From positions 40,720 to 104,719 of the forward strand of contig NZ_ATVM01000010.1 in the NCBI RefSeq assembly GCF_000420725.1: a DNA stretch of 64,000 bases. Reading direction: 5' to 3'. Below, piece by piece: positions 61,971 through 64,000 of the stretch. The position numbers were made by a program, and so were the translations under genes. The notes beneath the pieces were generated by a model that was given only the letters and a program-made list of their open reading frames with translations, ran no database searches and had not been told where the DNA came from. The stretch comes from Marinococcus halotolerans DSM 16375 (GTDB lineage Bacteria > Bacillota > Bacilli > Bacillales > Marinococcaceae). Numbering within the stretch: position 1 is the stretch's first letter; the number at the start of each line of letters is the position of its first letter.

Positions 61971-63923
61971 GTGAAAACGATCCCCGTCCTTTGGATACTT
62001 ATATCTATGACAGCCCCGGTCGGAATGCTACTCGGCGGAGACTTCTGGGTGTGGGGGATTATTTGGCTTTGCTTCGGCGCTGGATGGATAATGCTGAGGC
62101 GTTTTGGGATATTTGCTGCCGGTGCAGCATTGATGCTCCTTTTTGCCGGCAGCTCCTGGTATTGGATGGAACACAACGATTCTTTTTTTGAAGGCACCGA
62201 AACTGAAATTACCGGTACCGTGGCTTCGCCTTTAACGTATGACGGCGGCAGGGCCCGTTTTGATCTGCGGACGGATCAAGGAGAGATGGTGCCGGTTACG
62301 TGGTGGTTTGACACTGAAGAAGAGCTGCAGCAGAGCAAAAATCTCCTCCCGGGAGAGCAGTGCCGGTGGAATGGGGAAATGAAGGAACCATCGGCTGCTG
62401 GCAATCCCGGAGGGTTCAGCTATCAGACTTATCTGTACTGGGAAAAAATGCATTGGCTGTTTACGGTGGAAAACAGCCAGGACGTGGAATGCTTTGCACG
62501 CTCCACGGGAGCTGTAGACAACCTGGAGCGGCTCCGGGCCCGGGAGATGCAGCGGATTGAAAGGTTCTTTCCGGAACAGGCAGGGGGTCTGGCGGGTTCT
62601 CTGCTGTTTGGGGACCGTGCGTCAATGACCGGGGAGGTGGAAGAAGCATACCGCTCGCTCGGTCTTGTGCATGTGCTCGTCGTTTCCGGCATGCATGTAG
62701 CCATTGTCAGCGGAGCCGTGTTTTTTCTGCTGAAACGAATCGGTGTGACGAAAGAACGCTCCTATACAGTGGTCCTCTGCCTTCTCCCAGTATATGCTGT
62801 TCTGACCGGAGGAGCCCCCTCGGTGCTTCGTGCGGCCCTTGCTGCGGGATTTTTCATCGGCTGGCAGAAATGGGGGCCTCGCGGACGGCGCCTGGATCCG
62901 GTAATTATTCTTTTGACGGTGATGGGGGCGATGCTTATTCTTAATCCGGGCTATCTTTTTCATATCGGTTTTCAACTCTCTTTTTTACTAAGTGCACACC
63001 TGCTTTTGTGCAGAAAAAGGATGGCAGCTGCCGGGAAATGGGGGAATATGGTCTGGGTTGCCGGGTCGTCAATGCTTGTGTCCCTCCCCGTAATACTTTG
63101 GAGCTTTTATCAATTTTCTCTTTGGAATGTACTGATTAATTTCCTGTTCGCCCCGATTCTTCTATTCCTCGTTCTCCCCTTTTTATTTTTGAATTATCTT
63201 CTCTCTTTTGTTATTGCTTCTCCTCCCGAAATTTTTTCGTTGGTGTTTTCAGGAATCGACTGGATGCATGAACTTTTTATTCATCTGGCAGGTATGTCCT
63301 GGTCTACCGTACGTCTTGGAAAACCGGGCCTTATTTTTACTGCCGTATATGCGGCAGGATGCACGGTATTTGTTACAGCGTGGAATAAAAACGTGCGAAA
63401 AACAACCATGTATTTGTCAGCAGCAGTCATGCTTGCAGCAGCAGTCTGGCAGTGGACAGCTCCTTACACAGACGGCCGGGGAAGAGTAACCTACCTTGAC
63501 GTCGGGCAGGGAGACAGCACAGTGATCGAACTGCCTTACCGGCAGGGGGTGGTTGTTGTTGACGGGGGCGGGCAGGTAAGCTTTAACGACGAAGAGTGGA
63601 AGGAGCAGGAGGAGCCCTTTGATCCCGGTGAAGCAGTCGTCGCTGAATACTTAAAATACCGGGGAATCCGAAAATTGGACACGGTAGTGGCAACGCACGG
63701 GGACGCCGATCATGTGAATGGTCTGAAGTATGTTGTGGAGCAAGTACCGACAGATGAACTGTGGTACGGAAGAAGTGCCCAGTATGAAGCCGGGGAACAG
63801 GAGCTTCTGGCGGCGTTTGACGAGCACACAGATATCAGGCTCGTGGAAGGCGGGGAAAGCTACCGCATTGGGGACGTCTCCTTTTATGTTCTGCATCCCA
63901 GGGGAGGCGCGACACGTTTCTAA
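61971..63923 (+). CDS. comEC: Competence protein ComEC/Rec2, interrupted in its C-terminal domain
   Basis: Membrane channel for uptake of transforming DNA. DUF4131 N-terminal part with two helices, the Competence domain with about eight helices (LAGSLLFGDRASMTGEVEEAYRSLGLVHVLVVSGMHVA in part), then the metallo-beta-lactamase domain with VTYLDVGQGDSTVIELP and ATHGDADHVNG. The frame stops at 63921-63923 after LHPRGG, about 120 residues short of the usual length and before the last hydrolase motifs. GTG start at 61971 right after AGGGG. A mobile intron may cause the stop; otherwise it is a truncated gene. Confidence 0.88.
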   Translation: MKTIPVLWILISMTAPVGMLLGGDFWVWGIIWLCFGAGWIMLRRFGIFAAGAALMLLFAGSSWYWMEHNDSFFEGTETEITGTVASPLTYDGGRARFDLRTDQGEMVPVTWWFDTEEELQQSKNLLPGEQCRWNGEMKEPSAAGNPGGFSYQTYLYWEKMHWLFTVENSQDVECFARSTGAVDNLERLRAREMQRIERFFPEQAGGLAGSLLFGDRASMTGEVEEAYRSLGLVHVLVVSGMHVAIVSGAVFFLLKRIGVTKERSYTVVLCLLPVYAVLTGGAPSVLRAALAAGFFIGWQKWGPRGRRLDPVIILLTVMGAMLILNPGYLFHIGFQLSFLLSAHLLLCRKRMAAAGKWGNMVWVAGSSMLVSLPVILWSFYQFSLWNVLINFLFAPILLFLVLPFLFLNYLLSFVIASPPEIFSLVFSGIDWMHELFIHLAGMSWSTVRLGKPGLIFTAVYAAGCTVFVTAWNKNVRKTTMYLSAAVMLAAAVWQWTAPYTDGRGRVTYLDVGQGDSTVIELPYRQGVVVVDGGGQVSFNDEEWKEQEEPFDPGEAVVAEYLKYRGIRKLDTVVATHGDADHVNGLKYVVEQVPTDELWYGRSAQYEAGEQELLAAFDEHTDIRLVEGGESYRIGDVSFYVLHPRGGATRF

Positions 63924-64000
63924 GTGAAAAGCTTAGACACTGTGAAAAACACAGTGAACTGTTATTTCGAGAAGTCAAATGAAGGGGTAACGCCTGGAAG
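63907..64000 (+). mobile_element. Possible 5' end of a group II intron inserted in comEC
   Basis: From 63907 the sequence reads GCGCGACACG (group II introns normally start GTGCG or GTGYG), then a hairpin CACTGTG/CACAGTG (near 63938-63956), and GAAGTCAAATG and GGGGTAACGCCTGGAAG, reminiscent of intron domain I. No frame here continues ComEC. The upstream exon would end in HPRG followed by a G. The rest of the element, including any reverse transcriptase, is outside the window. Confidence 0.4.

Overview
The window is a gene-dense stretch of a Gram-positive, endospore-forming chromosome. Gene content and order match the Bacillus subtilis blocks spo0B-obg-pheB-pheA, ruvAB-queA-tgt-yajC-secDF, recJ-apt-rel-dtd-hisS-aspS, cymR-iscS-mnmA-recD2-alaS-greA and yqeG-comEC. 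The acidic proteins and a complete seven-gene Mrp Na+/H+ antiporter operon suggest a moderately halophilic or alkaliphilic member of the Bacillaceae; the genus is a guess (Alkalicoccus/Salisediminibacterium-like). No rRNA, tRNA, CRISPR array or prophage was seen.

Layout. 0-6 kb: heme ferrochelatase, a ureohydrolase on the minus strand, Spo0B, Obg, PheB/PheA and the niacin repressor NiaR. 6-14.5 kb: YebC, RuvAB, QueA-Tgt-YajC, ComN, and SecD and SecF as two separate genes behind a strong promoter. 14.6-24 kb: RecJ, Apt, Rel, Dtd, then HisS-AspS behind a T-box riboswitch whose specifier region contains overlapping Asp and His codons. 24-28 kb: 6S RNA, an orphan membrane sensor kinase and RarA. 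28-43 kb: CymR, two accessory genes (a membrane protein and a PUA-like protein), the tRNA thiolation pair IscS-MnmA, a TPR protein, RecD2, AlaS with its own T-box, IreB-RuvX-DUF1292-MltG-TrmR-GreA and YrrS. 43-48.5 kb: MtnN, a NUDIX hydrolase, an S9 peptidase, a HesB-like protein and HU. 48.5-54.3 kb: mrpA-G on the minus strand. 54.7-64 kb: yqeG-yqeH-aroE-yhbY-nadD-yqeK-rsfS-yqeM and comEA-metY-comEC.

Functionally, most of the window is translation and RNA maintenance (synthetases, tRNA modification, ribosome assembly GTPases and silencing factor), DNA repair and recombination (RuvAB, RecJ, RarA, RecD2, RuvX, a possible LexA site before ruvA), stringent response, protein export, competence and sulfur metabolism (CymR, IscS, MtnN, MetY).

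Most notable observations: (1) comEC stops inside its C-terminal hydrolase domain, and the following sequence resembles the 5' end of a group II intron running off the window; (2) metY sits between comEA and comEC where B. subtilis has comEB; (3) the hisS-aspS T-box has a GACAC specifier region; (4) a perfect plus-strand terminator at 47.5 kb has no recognised gene before it, which implies an unannotated small transcript; (5) a stand-alone PUA-like domain resembling the N-terminus of Mrr-type restriction enzymes sits inside a housekeeping block. Nothing amounts to a clear new multi-gene system. All family assignments come from reading the sequence and recalled families, with no database search.
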